The notes: generated from the sequence alone by a model not told the origin. DNA of 64,000 bases from Pseudomonadota bacterium (GCA_026399515.1 JAPLQT010000117.1:178117-242116), one strand, 5' to 3'; counted from the stretch's first letter, positions 40,502-49,773 are shown. Numbers and translations are program-made.

Positions 40502-42289
40502 ATGTTCCGGCAATCCAAACCGAATACTTCAATGCGGCAACTCTTGAATATTGCGCTGCTTGCCGCGCTCATCCTCAGCCCGGCGCTAGCAGTTGAGCCT
40601 GCCACCAGCGGCGCGCCAAAGCTGTACGCCGAGGTCACCCGAGAAACCGTATATGTGTCAGTGCGCGACGGGACGCGCCTAGCCGTTAACATTTATCGAC
40701 CAGCGGTTGACGGCAAACCTGTTGCGGCACAACTGCCGGTCGTATTCGCCTTCACCCCCTATCGGGCACGCTTTCGCGATGGAAAAGGGGCTGTGCAGGA
40801 AACGGGATTGTCCGAGCGGCTGGCACTGAAGGGCCTCACCGACTATGGTTACGTCGTCGCCGTCGCTGACATCCGCGGCAAGGGCGCATCGTTCGGCGCC
40901 CGGCGTGGCTTTCAGGACAGGACCGAGGCGCAGGACGGACGCGACCTGATCGAGTGGCTTGCACGGCAGCAATGGTCGACGGGCAAGATCGGCATGATCG
41001 GCTGCTCCTATCTTGGTGGTGCTACGCTGCAAGTGGCAAGTACCGCGCCGCCGTCTTTGAAAGCGATTTTCGTTGGCGCCTCCGACCTGGACAAGTATGC
41101 CTTCGTCCGCCGCGGCGGCATACCTGCCCAGTTCAACACTCGTCCCGACGAGCCGCTTTCCGACGATCTGATGAGCTTGCCGGTGGATGCCGACCCTGAC
41201 GGCGGGTTGTTGCGCACGGCAGTGGCCGAGCACGCCAGGAACACCCCCATGGCTCCGCTCTGGTACGGCATGCCCTACCGTGACAGCGTCTCCTCGTATA
41301 CCGGCAACCGATTCTGGGAAGAGGTCGGGCCCTATACCTATCTCGATACCCTCAAGAAGTCGGGGATCGCCACCTATTTCTGGGGCAATTGGCAAGACGA
41401 ACCGACCGAGCAGATGTTGCTCGCCGCGGCCAACATCGGCGGCAAGCTCCTGGTCGGACCAGGCAGCCACTGCGTGCCTCCACCCGAGTTCGATTTTTCC
41501 GGCGAAGTACGCCACTTCTTCGATCGCTACCTGAAGGGCGCCGACAACGGTATCGAGCGTGAGCCGCGCTACACGTACTGGGTGGACAACGCCCCCAAGG
41601 GAGAACAGTGGCGGAGAGGCGACACCCTGCCGGGAGCGGGAGTCAAGCGGATCGCCTGGTATCTGTCGGCCGCGAAGAGCGGTAGCGCGCCATCGGTGAA
41701 CGACGGCACGCTCACGTCGCAACCACTGATCAAGCGCGGGGCCGACAGCTTTGTGGTGAACTACAACCTCGGTGCGGGCGAATACTTTTCCTTCTGGGTC
41801 GACGCCATGGACGACAAGGGGCTGACCTACACCAGTCCCGCGCTCACAGCCGACACAACGATGATCGGCTTCCCGGTGCTGCACTTGAACTTCGCCGCCG
41901 ACCGTGACGACGCCAACATCTTCGCCTACCTGGAAGATGTCGACACGTATGGAAAGGCCACAGTCGTCTCGTTTGGCCGCCTCGCTGCGTCGCAAAGAAA
42001 GTTGTCAGTGGCGCCGTATGACACGATGGGGATCCCTTGGCACTCAGGGCGATCCACCGACGTGACGCCTCTTGTTCCGGGCAAGTTCGTGCCACTTAGC
42101 TTCGGGCTGACTCCGAGCGCACGGGTGTTCGCGGCTGGTCATCGCCTCCGCGTCACTATCACCGGAGCCGATCCGCGTCAGCGCAACCTGACCGAGATCA
42201 GGCAAGAGCCGCCGCCGCGGCTCAGCGTTGCCCTCGGTGGCAGCAAGCCTTCGCTCATAGAACTGCCGCTGCTGCAAAGCCCCAAGTAG
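40502..42289 (+). CDS. CocE/NonD (X-Pro dipeptidyl-peptidase S15) family hydrolase, exported
   Basis: A 595-residue exported hydrolase. Signal peptide LLNIALLAALILSPALA. The S15 domain has VSVRDGTRLAVNIYRP, ADIRGKGASFG, the nucleophile elbow GMIGCSYLGG, an Asp in FWGNWQDEPTEQM and a His in VGPGSHCVPPP, giving a complete Ser-Asp-His set. A jelly-roll CocE C-terminal domain begins near residue 375. The family cleaves acyl esters, amides or peptides (cocaine esterase, glutaryl acylase). ATG 40502 has AAGGAG at 5 nt. It ends only 12 bp from the convergent CoA-transferase gene. Confidence 0.9.
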   Translation: MFRQSKPNTSMRQLLNIALLAALILSPALAVEPATSGAPKLYAEVTRETVYVSVRDGTRLAVNIYRPAVDGKPVAAQLPVVFAFTPYRARFRDGKGAVQETGLSERLALKGLTDYGYVVAVADIRGKGASFGARRGFQDRTEAQDGRDLIEWLARQQWSTGKIGMIGCSYLGGATLQVASTAPPSLKAIFVGASDLDKYAFVRRGGIPAQFNTRPDEPLSDDLMSLPVDADPDGGLLRTAVAEHARNTPMAPLWYGMPYRDSVSSYTGNRFWEEVGPYTYLDTLKKSGIATYFWGNWQDEPTEQMLLAAANIGGKLLVGPGSHCVPPPEFDFSGEVRHFFDRYLKGADNGIEREPRYTYWVDNAPKGEQWRRGDTLPGAGVKRIAWYLSAAKSGSAPSVNDGTLTSQPLIKRGADSFVVNYNLGAGEYFSFWVDAMDDKGLTYTSPALTADTTMIGFPVLHLNFAADRDDANIFAYLEDVDTYGKATVVSFGRLAASQRKLSVAPYDTMGIPWHSGRSTDVTPLVPGKFVPLSFGLTPSARVFAAGHRLRVTITGADPRQRNLTEIRQEPPPRLSVALGGSKPSLIELPLLQSPK

Positions 42290-42301
42290 GGCGCGCTCGC
42301 C

Positions 42302-43474
42302 CTAGATCACCCCGTTGCGGCGCAACTCGTCGATCTCATCCACCTGGTAACCGAGATCGAGCAGAGTCTGCGTAGTGGCCTCTCCGAGTGTAGGCACCGG
42401 TCCGGGAGCTCGCGGTGGGTTGTGCTCGAACACCACGCCCGCGCCGACAACCTCCAGTGGCGCGGTGTCATCTCCATTGCCAAGGCGGATGGTTGATAGC
42501 AAGCCGCGATCGCGTACCTGAGGCCAGGCGGCGGCCTCGGCGAGCGAGCAAACCGGACTGGCAGGTACGCCGCGCAGCGCCAACGCCTTGGCCCATTCCG
42601 CCGCCGTTTTGCGCGCCAGTCTGCGCTCGATCTCTTCTAACAGCGCCTCGCCGTTGGCCTGCATGGCGCGATTGTCAACAAAGCGCGGATCGGCCAGCAG
42701 CTCCGGCGCTTCGAGCACGTCGCAGAGGGCGCGAAACCACTTCGGCCAGACGAAGCTGATGAACAAGCGCCTGTCCTTGGCCATGAAGCGGGCAACATTG
42801 GCGCGCTTGGTCAATGGCACGGGAACTGCACCGGCCATCGCATCGACCACACAGGCGGCATTCAACACGAAGGCAGCGTCGAACATGGCGACGTCCAGCC
42901 GTTGTCCCCGCTGCGTCTTCTGTCGCTGGAGGAGTGCCGCCAAGATTGCGGCGTAGGCCATGTAGCCGGCGAAGGGATCGAGCACCGACAGACCCAGAGT
43001 GTGCGGTTCCGCCTCTTCGGCCAGGTAGAGGTCGGTCATGCCGGCCATGGCCTGCACCGACCATTCCATGGCCGGCCGCTCCGCGAGATCGCCCGACTGG
43101 CCGTAGCCGCTGATCGAACAATATATGAGCTGCGGATTGATGTCTTGCAGTGTTGCCCAGTCGAGTCCGAGACCTGCGGCAACGCCAGGACGGAAGTTCT
43201 CGATCGCAACATCGGCCCCTGCAATGAGCCGGTGCAGGATGTCGCGGCCTTGCGCCTGCTTCAAATCCAGGGTGACAGAGCGCTTGCCGGCGTTGGCTTG
43301 GGAAAATACGGTGGCGCGATAGTCGCGGAATTCATCGCCCTTGCCCGGCGTCTCGATCTTGATCACCTCGGCACCCATCAGACCAAGATGAAACGTGGCG
43401 AGAGGTCCTGCCAAGGCGTGGGTCAGGTCGATGACCTTGATCCCGGCAAGGGGCCGCTGGTCTATCACCGTCAC
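42302..43474 (-). CDS. CaiB/BaiF-family (class III) CoA-transferase 1
   Basis: A 390-residue CoA-transferase. N-terminal signature LAGIKVIDLTHALAGPLATF, then GAEVIKIETPGKGDEFRDY, VAIENFRPGVAAGLGLDW and the catalytic Asp in SVLDPFAGYMAYAAIL. Class III enzymes move CoA between carboxylic acids such as succinyl-CoA and an aromatic or organic acid. GTG 43474 overlaps the upstream MFS stop by 4 bp. It is the last gene of the six-gene operon from 49.66 kb. It differs clearly from the second CoA-transferase in the same operon. Confidence 0.92.
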   Translation of the reverse strand: MTVIDQRPLAGIKVIDLTHALAGPLATFHLGLMGAEVIKIETPGKGDEFRDYRATVFSQANAGKRSVTLDLKQAQGRDILHRLIAGADVAIENFRPGVAAGLGLDWATLQDINPQLIYCSISGYGQSGDLAERPAMEWSVQAMAGMTDLYLAEEAEPHTLGLSVLDPFAGYMAYAAILAALLQRQKTQRGQRLDVAMFDAAFVLNAACVVDAMAGAVPVPLTKRANVARFMAKDRRLFISFVWPKWFRALCDVLEAPELLADPRFVDNRAMQANGEALLEEIERRLARKTAAEWAKALALRGVPASPVCSLAEAAAWPQVRDRGLLSTIRLGNGDDTAPLEVVGAGVVFEHNPPRAPGPVPTLGEATTQTLLDLGYQVDEIDELRRNGVI

Positions 43475-44718
43475 GCGCCCTCAGCCTGCATCCGAGCCGC
43501 GAGTCGTTCTTCCTGGCGCTCAGAGTAGGCTTTCAGGAAAAGGATGAGGGTCATCGAGGCCACCGCCGCCCCGGATAAAGCGTACCAGCCAGCGGCAAAG
43601 CCGCCCGACCAGTCGCGCAGCCAGCCCAGCACCTGCGGCCCAAGGTAACCGAAGAGGCCGCCGCCGAGTGCGGTGATGCCCATGAGCGGCCCGACGTCGC
43701 GTCCACGCATCAACTCCGCGATGGTCGGATACAGTTGGTGGGTCGACGACAGCCCCAGTGAAATTAGCGAGATCGTGCCAATTTGGAAAATCAGCAACGT
43801 CTTGGATGTCATGGCGAGGCTCGCCGGAATCATCAGCGCGACCATAATTGCCAACACCATCCAGCGATTGAATCTGTCCGACAGGTAGCCGCAAAGCGGA
43901 TTGGCGAAGATGGCGGCGATATAGGAGATGCTGATGAGGTAGGCGGCGTCGGTGGCTGTTGCGCCGAAATCGGCCTTCAAGACCGACGGAACGAAGAACG
44001 TCGCGGCAAACCCGCCGACATTGGTGAGGCCGAGGAAGGGAATGGTCCATACAATCGGAATCCTGAAGGCTGCGAGCGCGCCGCGGGACTTTGCGTCGCC
44101 TTGCCCCGGCGATGGAGCGGCCTCCGGTTTCTGCACATAAAAAAACCAGAAGATCGTCAACCCCAGAACCGCCACGCCGGCAAAAGCGTCGATACCGTGA
44201 CGCCAGCCGAGGGATTCACCGATCTTCGCGCAAAACGGTGCGCCGACCACTGAAGCAAGCGACGACATCGCCCCGAGGATGCCCATTGCGCGTCCCTTGA
44301 GGTTGGGCGGCGCGGTGACCGCAATGGCGATCATCACGCAGACAAAAGAAAGTCGGTAGCCGAATATCCAGACGATACGGGCGCTCAGCGCTTGTCCGTA
44401 GTTCTCGGCATGACTGAGGAAGAGCAAGCCGAGCACCAGAATCACCAGGCCGGCGGATAGAACTTTCTTCTCACCGTATTGCTTGGCCAACACACCCGCA
44501 GGCACGCTCATGATCAGCGCCACCAAACCATATATGCCGGTGAACGTTCCCAACTGCGAGAAGCTCATCTGGAATTCCTGCTGGATGCTCGGCAGCAGCG
44601 GTGCGAATCCAAGGCTGGACATCTGCATCGACATCATCGCCAGGACTACCGCAGCGTAGGCGACTACCCAAGGGCGCCCCGGCGGGGCGACTGTTACCGG
44701 CTCGTTGGCGGACATCAT
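43471..44718 (-). CDS. MFS transporter (intact copy)
   Basis: A 415-residue twelve-helix MFS transporter related to the oxalate/formate antiporter and cyanate-transporter groups (SQLGTFTGIYGLVALIMSVP, AKQYGEKKVLSAG, FANPLCGYLSDRFNRWMVLA). ATG 44718 has GGAG at 7 nt. It sits between the two CoA-transferase genes. Its first two-thirds are duplicated as the truncated remnant at 29761-30540, so recombination between the copies could have shaped the island. Confidence 0.93.
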   Translation of the reverse strand: MMSANEPVTVAPPGRPWVVAYAAVVLAMMSMQMSSLGFAPLLPSIQQEFQMSFSQLGTFTGIYGLVALIMSVPAGVLAKQYGEKKVLSAGLVILVLGLLFLSHAENYGQALSARIVWIFGYRLSFVCVMIAIAVTAPPNLKGRAMGILGAMSSLASVVGAPFCAKIGESLGWRHGIDAFAGVAVLGLTIFWFFYVQKPEAAPSPGQGDAKSRGALAAFRIPIVWTIPFLGLTNVGGFAATFFVPSVLKADFGATATDAAYLISISYIAAIFANPLCGYLSDRFNRWMVLAIMVALMIPASLAMTSKTLLIFQIGTISLISLGLSSTHQLYPTIAELMRGRDVGPLMGITALGGGLFGYLGPQVLGWLRDWSGGFAAGWYALSGAAVASMTLILFLKAYSERQEERLAARMQAEGA

Positions 44719-44740
44719 GACTCGTCTCCTCGGGGGTGGT

Positions 44741-45994
44741 TTAAATAACGCCGTCCCGCTTCAGGGTGGAAACCTCTTCGCTCGAATAGCCCAGGAGTTC
44801 GCGATAGACGAGGTCATTGTGCTCACCGAGACTGGGAGAAGGCCGGTCGAATCCGGTAAATGAACCGGACATCAGGATGGGCATGCCGCCGCCGTAGAGG
44901 TTGTCCATCTTGCCGTATGTAGGATGCTCGATCTGTTCAGTTTCGCCGCGCGCCAGCAGGCGCGGGTCGCGCACCCCCTCGGCGGGGCGCCGGACCGCCC
45001 CCGATGGCACGCCCGCCTTTTCCAGTTGGCCGGCAGCATCGCTGGTGCTGAGGTTTCTGGTCCAAGCCTCAACCAGGGCGTGCAGCTCCTTGTTGTTCTT
45101 GACGCAGCCGTCGCGGCTGGAAAAGCGTTCATCCTTGGACAACTCGGGCTTGCCCATCACCGCGAACAGCGCCGCCGCCATGTTCGGTCTGGGCGCACAG
45201 ATGGCGATGTAGCCGTCCGCGGTCGGGAAAATCCCGAAAGGGGCAAGCCGGGGCATGGTGTTGCCAGTGCGGGTCTCCAGTCCGGCGCGCTCCAGCGCCT
45301 CGAACGGTTCGCAGGCGACCATGGAGGTGACTGCCCCGAGCAGCGACACGTCGACCTGCTGGCCCAGCCCTGTGCGCTGCGCCTGCATCAGCGCAGCAAT
45401 GGTACCGATGACGGCGAAGAGCGGGGCCGAGAGATCGCCGAAGGGAACACCGACGCGAATGGGCGCGCCGCCGGCTTCGCCGGAGGTCATCATAAGGCCG
45501 CTCAGGGCCTGGACGATGGTGTCCATAGCCTTGTTTTGTCCGCTGACCTGATCGGCGCCGAAGCCACTAATTGATGTATATACGATGCGTGGGTTGAGCG
45601 CTGCGGTGGCGGCGTAGCCCATGCCCAGGCGATCGGCGGTACCCGCGGCATAATTCTCGACCAGAGCATCGGCATGCTTTACCAGGTCAGCGAACAGTTT
45701 CTTCGCCCCGGCATGCTTCATATTGAGAGTAATGGAGAGCTTGTTGCGGCCCCGGTCGGCCATGGCGACCGACATGTCGTCATCGTGTTTGCGCGCCATG
45801 GTCACGCCGTCCTTGCCGACGTAAGGAGAGTTGCCGCGCGCGGAGTCTGGAGCGAGCGGGTTCTCAACCTTGATAATGCGGGCGCCCAGTCCTGCCAATA
45901 GCAGGGTGGCATAGGGTCCGGCCAGGGCCGTGGTGAAGTCGATGACGGTAAAGCCTTCGAGGGGTCGCGGCAAATTCCGGGTGTTGCTCTTCAT
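44741..45994 (-). CDS. CaiB/BaiF-family (class III) CoA-transferase 2
   Basis: A 417-residue class III CoA-transferase. LEGFTVIDFTTALAGPYATL opens the Rossmann part, with GARIIKVENPLAPDSARG, ALVENYAAGTADRLGMGY and the catalytic Asp in GVPFGDLSAPLFAVIG. ATG 45994 has GGAA at good spacing. Two divergent CoA-transferases in one operon suggest either two acids being activated or activation followed by hand-over to a second acceptor. Confidence 0.92.
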   Translation of the reverse strand: MKSNTRNLPRPLEGFTVIDFTTALAGPYATLLLAGLGARIIKVENPLAPDSARGNSPYVGKDGVTMARKHDDDMSVAMADRGRNKLSITLNMKHAGAKKLFADLVKHADALVENYAAGTADRLGMGYAATAALNPRIVYTSISGFGADQVSGQNKAMDTIVQALSGLMMTSGEAGGAPIRVGVPFGDLSAPLFAVIGTIAALMQAQRTGLGQQVDVSLLGAVTSMVACEPFEALERAGLETRTGNTMPRLAPFGIFPTADGYIAICAPRPNMAAALFAVMGKPELSKDERFSSRDGCVKNNKELHALVEAWTRNLSTSDAAGQLEKAGVPSGAVRRPAEGVRDPRLLARGETEQIEHPTYGKMDNLYGGGMPILMSGSFTGFDRPSPSLGEHNDLVYRELLGYSSEEVSTLKRDGVI

Positions 45995-46039
45995 GGCATC
46001 TTCCTTGGCAAGTGCATGGTGTCTGCGACAGGGCGCGGC

Positions 46040-47173
46040 TCAAGCCTGGCGCACGGCCACCCAGTCGTCGATCCATTCGAGCCGGATCGCCAGGCCCGCG
46101 GCAGCGCTGATCCTTGCCACGTAGTCGACCACCGCCTGGCCGCCGTTGTGTGCCTGGAGCGGTTGCGGTCGCGCCTGCTGGTCGATGTAGCAGGGAATGA
46201 AGCCGGCCTCGAGCAGGCCTTGGGCGGTCACCGCGCAGCGGGCGATGATGGTGTTGCGGCTCTCCGGATGGAACGGATAGGTCGGCATGGTCGGATCCGG
46301 TTTAAAGCCGAACAGCTTCTCGCGCCGCAGTGCCCATGCCAGTCGCTCCGGGCTGTCGGTCTGCAAAGTCGACAGTGCCTTGGTGACGGTGACGAAGTTG
46401 CCTAGGCCGTGATAGATGGGCTTGCCGCGGTAAATTTCGATGCCGCGCAAGATGTGCGCGTGATGTCCGATGACGACGTCGGCGCCGGCATCGATCGCCG
46501 CCTTGGCAACGGAGCGCTCGTACATGACGATCTGAGCGGGCGTGTGGCCCATGCCCTTGTGCAAGGCGACGACGGCTATGTCGCAACGCGCGCGCAGCGC
46601 TTGGACTTCGGCGCACATCGCCTCGAGGCTCTCCTGCGCGGCGAAAGTATAGATGGTCGGCGGACCGCCGGGCGCGGCGTAGTCGAGTTCGTAGTGGGTG
46701 AGCACCTTGACATAAGCGCAGCCTGCCTTGTCCGAGGTCGCCCAGGATTCGCGCGGACCGACGCAGTTGTAGCTGAGCAGGCCGACCCGGGTCCCGTTGC
46801 GTTCGAGGATGGCTGGAGCCTTAGCTTCGTCCAGGTTGCTGCCTGCGCCGGTAGTGACGATACCCAGCGCTCGCAACGTGGCTACGGTGTCTTCGATGCC
46901 GGCTGCGCCCGAGTCGTTGATGTGGTTGCCGGCGAGAGTCGCCATGCGGAAACCGGCGTTGTAGAAGGCTTGCAGATTCTTCGGGTCGGCCGGTGGCGCC
47001 GGTATGTCGGTGCTCTGGGCACTGCCACGCGCGGTGTGCGGCACCTCGATGTGGCCAATAACGATATCGCCTCTGGCCAGTCTTTCCCGACTCGGAACGA
47101 AGAAGGAGTCGGCATCGGGTTCGTCCAGAATGACATCTCCGACCATCAAGATCTCTGATGTTTCTGCGCTCAC
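46040..47173 (-). CDS. CapA-family (PGA_cap) metallophosphatase-like protein
   Basis: A 377-residue protein of the CapA fold, a calcineurin-like phosphoesterase relative. Metal-binding motifs are evident: MVGDVILDEPD at the N-terminus, LAGNHINDSG, VALHKGMGH and GADVVIGHHAHIL. No signal peptide is present, so it would act in the cytoplasm, unlike poly-gamma-glutamate CapA. GTG 47173 overlaps the stop of the dehydratase-like gene by one base (TAGTG). Its place between dehydratase-like and CoA-transferase genes is unusual; it may hydrolyse or ligate a pathway intermediate, but this is open. Confidence 0.85.
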   Translation of the reverse strand: MSAETSEILMVGDVILDEPDADSFFVPSRERLARGDIVIGHIEVPHTARGSAQSTDIPAPPADPKNLQAFYNAGFRMATLAGNHINDSGAAGIEDTVATLRALGIVTTGAGSNLDEAKAPAILERNGTRVGLLSYNCVGPRESWATSDKAGCAYVKVLTHYELDYAAPGGPPTIYTFAAQESLEAMCAEVQALRARCDIAVVALHKGMGHTPAQIVMYERSVAKAAIDAGADVVIGHHAHILRGIEIYRGKPIYHGLGNFVTVTKALSTLQTDSPERLAWALRREKLFGFKPDPTMPTYPFHPESRNTIIARCAVTAQGLLEAGFIPCYIDQQARPQPLQAHNGGQAVVDYVARISAAAGLAIRLEWIDDWVAVRQA

Positions 47174-48438
47174 TACAGTCTCCCTTCGATAAAGTTCACC
47201 ATCGCACGCTCTGCCGCATCATTGTCCCAACCGCGCGCATCAACCATGTCCGCTTCGACCAACAGCGTCGGAATACCCTCGGCCTCAAGGGCATTGGCGA
47301 TGAACAGGGTCCCCGAAGCCGATGGCCGGCTGCCCTTGGGCATCAACAGTACAACGCCATCAATGCGGTTGAACCTTGCCTCCTTGACGATCCACTCGGG
47401 TGCGTAGGGAGCGTTGTGCAACACCTCGTTCATGGTGACCACCCGGCTCGCCAGCGCTCGCAGCGGGTCGTCAAGTCCGTAGCGGATGTACCAGTCGGGG
47501 CCAAAGGCGAGGTACATCGACCAGACGAAGACCGCACCATAGCGTTTTTCGAAGGCAGTGTAGAAGCCGGTGTTGTGCCACAGGCCGGCGCCAACCCACA
47601 TCAAACGCAACTTTTCGTTGGGGCAGGCGGCCACTCCCTCGTCAACCCGCTGTCGGATCTCGTCGCGAAATTTGCGTGCGTGTTCGAGAGCCCAGTCGGT
47701 GCCACGATGCCACTGGGCCGCCATGACGTTGGTGATTTGCTCGGAAATCCGCACCGGGCACTTCGGCGCCGTTGCGATCAGGCGATGGGCCTCCTCAAAG
47801 TATTCCTCCTGCTGGTTGACGCGCTCCAGCAAGGCACGCAAAGCCACCATGTCAAATTGTTTACCGGTCAGCTTCTCCAGCGAGGCGATCAGCTTACGCA
47901 ACTCCTCGACCATCAGATCAAGCCGATACGGCTCCGACAATTCCTCCCATCGATGGCGGGAAAGTTCCCACCAGCGATCGGGCAGGACGCTGCTGCCGGG
48001 CGCCTCGAGGGCAATGAACTCGGCACCAAAGGCGTCGGCCCAGAGAGAAAAGATGCGTTGGATGCAATCGCATGTGAGGCGCGCACAGAGCAAAGCCGGC
48101 TTGGGCAAACCGCCCCAGGGCGCGCGTTCCTTCAGGTCGATCAGTGTGCTGGCCAGACCCAGGCTACAGTAGCGACAAAGATCCTCGTGGTAGCCGAGCG
48201 CGGTCATGCCGTCGAGATACTCTTGAGACAACTGCTTGGTGGAAATGACCGCCGCCCACCATTGGTTAGTCACTACAGGCACGCCCATCACGTGGAACAG
48301 GTCGTGCGGCGTGTCCGCCTGGATGATGGCGTAAGGCTTACCAGCCTCGAAGACGTCGCGTCGTAGCTCGGCAAACCAGGTCTTCTGCTTTCTTCCCGCC
48401 TCGACAGTACAGGCCAGTTGTTTGGTCGCCATGTTCAT
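47173..48438 (-). CDS. 2-hydroxyacyl-CoA dehydratase / benzoyl-CoA reductase-like subunit (HgdB/BcrB family), B
   Basis: A 421-residue protein of the 2-hydroxyacyl-CoA dehydratase D-component family. Family features are HDLFHVMGVPVVTNQWWAA, EYLDGMTALGYHEDLCRYC and LPKPALLCARLTCDCIQRIF, with the GEG-like C-terminal Rossmann fold (IDGVVLLMPKGSRPSASG, GIPTLLVEADMVD). Cysteines at 88, 91, 118, 123 and 125 could still hold an iron-sulphur cluster, but the C-terminal Cys usual in the K-F-C segment is replaced (MPKGSRPS). ATG 48438 has AGGG at 7 nt. It forms a pair with the next gene, 10 bp apart. No ATP-dependent activator (HgdC/BcrAD type) is encoded in the window. Confidence 0.82.
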   Translation of the reverse strand: MNMATKQLACTVEAGRKQKTWFAELRRDVFEAGKPYAIIQADTPHDLFHVMGVPVVTNQWWAAVISTKQLSQEYLDGMTALGYHEDLCRYCSLGLASTLIDLKERAPWGGLPKPALLCARLTCDCIQRIFSLWADAFGAEFIALEAPGSSVLPDRWWELSRHRWEELSEPYRLDLMVEELRKLIASLEKLTGKQFDMVALRALLERVNQQEEYFEEAHRLIATAPKCPVRISEQITNVMAAQWHRGTDWALEHARKFRDEIRQRVDEGVAACPNEKLRLMWVGAGLWHNTGFYTAFEKRYGAVFVWSMYLAFGPDWYIRYGLDDPLRALASRVVTMNEVLHNAPYAPEWIVKEARFNRIDGVVLLMPKGSRPSASGTLFIANALEAEGIPTLLVEADMVDARGWDNDAAERAMVNFIEGRL

Positions 48439-48448
48439 ATGATCGCCC

Positions 48449-49657
48449 TCAGGAGATGGTGGTCAACTTGCTTGCATGGGCACGGTGGCCGGAGCCTAGC
48501 GTTGCCATGTAGGCATTCAACTGCGTTGCCACAGCGGGGCGTTCTTCAACGAAGCGAACGTCCTTTCGGATCAGGGTCCATGTCAGTCCGGCAGCCTCGA
48601 CGGCGGCGCGCTGACTGGGAAATTCCCAGCCGAAGATGTCATCCGGCGTCGGGAGATAGAAAATAACACCGTCGATTCCGCCTGCATGCAAGGTTTCCAT
48701 AAACCAGCGATCGGCGACCGCCTGCGGAAAGAGACGCGGACAGGGAACGCCTGCATAGTAGTGCTCGAATATCGCCGCCAGAGGGTCGCCACCGCCAGCA
48801 ATCACGGGAGCTGCCTGGCGTGCTCCCCAATCGCCATCTTCGGCGACCACCAAGCCGCCGGCCAGGTCGACCAAGCGGTGCAGATAGGCGTGGTCCAGGG
48901 GACAGCCCTGCACCAACAAGCGCTGCCACCCGCCCGTTTGCGAAGCGGCCTCGCCGATCCAGTCGCCGATCCAGTCGGCGAGCAGGCTGTTGTACAGGCG
49001 AGGCTCCAGGAAACTCGCCGCCACCGCGACGACGTGCGCTGCATAGCCTGAGGGCGGCTTTTCCACACTTCGCCTGGCCTGCTGCAGCTTCGCCAGCAAA
49101 TTCCTGGTCTGGTTGGTCGCTGCAAGCGCGCCTCGCAAGGCGCCGTCGTCGATCGGTGCCGCGCCGATGGCGGATAGTCGCTGCGCCAGATCACGTGTGC
49201 GCGCTAGGCCATACTCTCGGCTCGAGCGTTGTTGCGTGTGCAGGATTTCGTAGAGGGTGATATCCGGACCGCGCTGGGTGGCGCCCACACGCTTTACTTC
49301 CCGCAGCGACAGGTAGAGCTTGTGGTACGACTCAGTCGATCTGGGAATGATGATGAGGGTGAGAAAGTCCAGTTCGCCAGCCATAAACTGTTCGACGATC
49401 AGGCGGGTGTCCATGTCGGCGAAAGTCTCGATGTAGTGGTCGGCGGTGGCCGTGCCTCCGGACACCGGCGCCAGTCGCAGCGGATAGCAGCCCGCGGCAA
49501 TGATCAGTTCGACCGGCACCGTATTGCCAACGTAGCCCACGACGCTCTTGCCGCTCCGCCGAGCCCGTTTTGCCTCGGTGCAGCGATCAAGGTAAGCAGC
49601 GTACAACTGGCGAAACGCTGGACTCGCATTGTCGGCCAGAGTTATGTTATCGGTCAC
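48449..49657 (-). CDS. 2-hydroxyacyl-CoA dehydratase-like subunit A, lacking expected cluster cysteines
   Basis: A 402-residue second D-component-family subunit. Fold cues are GKSVVGYVGNTVPVELIIAA, the IIIPRSTESYHKLYLSLREV region, LVQGCPLDHAYLHRLVDLAG and the final DGVIFYLPTPDDIFGWEFP. The places where HgdAB/BcrBC subunits usually carry Fe-S cysteines are altered: PRSTES instead of a Cys-containing segment, EDGDWG instead of D-x-C-x-G, and PTPDDI instead of KFCDP. Only four cysteines remain (26, 57, 252, 306). A tandem 12-bp duplication encodes DWIGDWIG. GTG 49657 has AGGA at 9 nt. First gene of the operon. Confidence 0.75.
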   Translation of the reverse strand: MTDNITLADNASPAFRQLYAAYLDRCTEAKRARRSGKSVVGYVGNTVPVELIIAAGCYPLRLAPVSGGTATADHYIETFADMDTRLIVEQFMAGELDFLTLIIIPRSTESYHKLYLSLREVKRVGATQRGPDITLYEILHTQQRSSREYGLARTRDLAQRLSAIGAAPIDDGALRGALAATNQTRNLLAKLQQARRSVEKPPSGYAAHVVAVAASFLEPRLYNSLLADWIGDWIGEAASQTGGWQRLLVQGCPLDHAYLHRLVDLAGGLVVAEDGDWGARQAAPVIAGGGDPLAAIFEHYYAGVPCPRLFPQAVADRWFMETLHAGGIDGVIFYLPTPDDIFGWEFPSQRAAVEAAGLTWTLIRKDVRFVEERPAVATQLNAYMATLGSGHRAHASKLTTIS

Positions 49658-49709
49658 CTTTGCCTATCCTCCGTGGTCGATGCGGTTCACCACCGACATT
49701 CCAACTATA

Positions 49710-49739
49710 ATTATAAAAAGTAATCATAATAAGTTGCAA
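49710..49739 (-). promoter_or_regulatory. Promoter of the dehydratase/CoA-transferase operon
   Basis: On the minus strand, TTGCAA (49734-49739) and a perfect TATAAT (49710-49715) are 18 bp apart, placing the start near 49703, about 46 nt before the GTG. The box lies in an AT-rich stretch framed by CAACT...AGTTG (49702-49736), a possible operator. Confidence 0.6.
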
Positions 49740-49773
49740 GGAGTCTACTTCCCTAGGCAGGAATGTCAACAAT

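Noticed and set aside
48955-48980. 12-bp tandem duplication ccgatccagtcg in dehydratase-like subunit A
   Set aside because: Only two copies, in frame, encoding DWIGDWIG; noted in the gene entry but too small to treat as a separate repeat locus.
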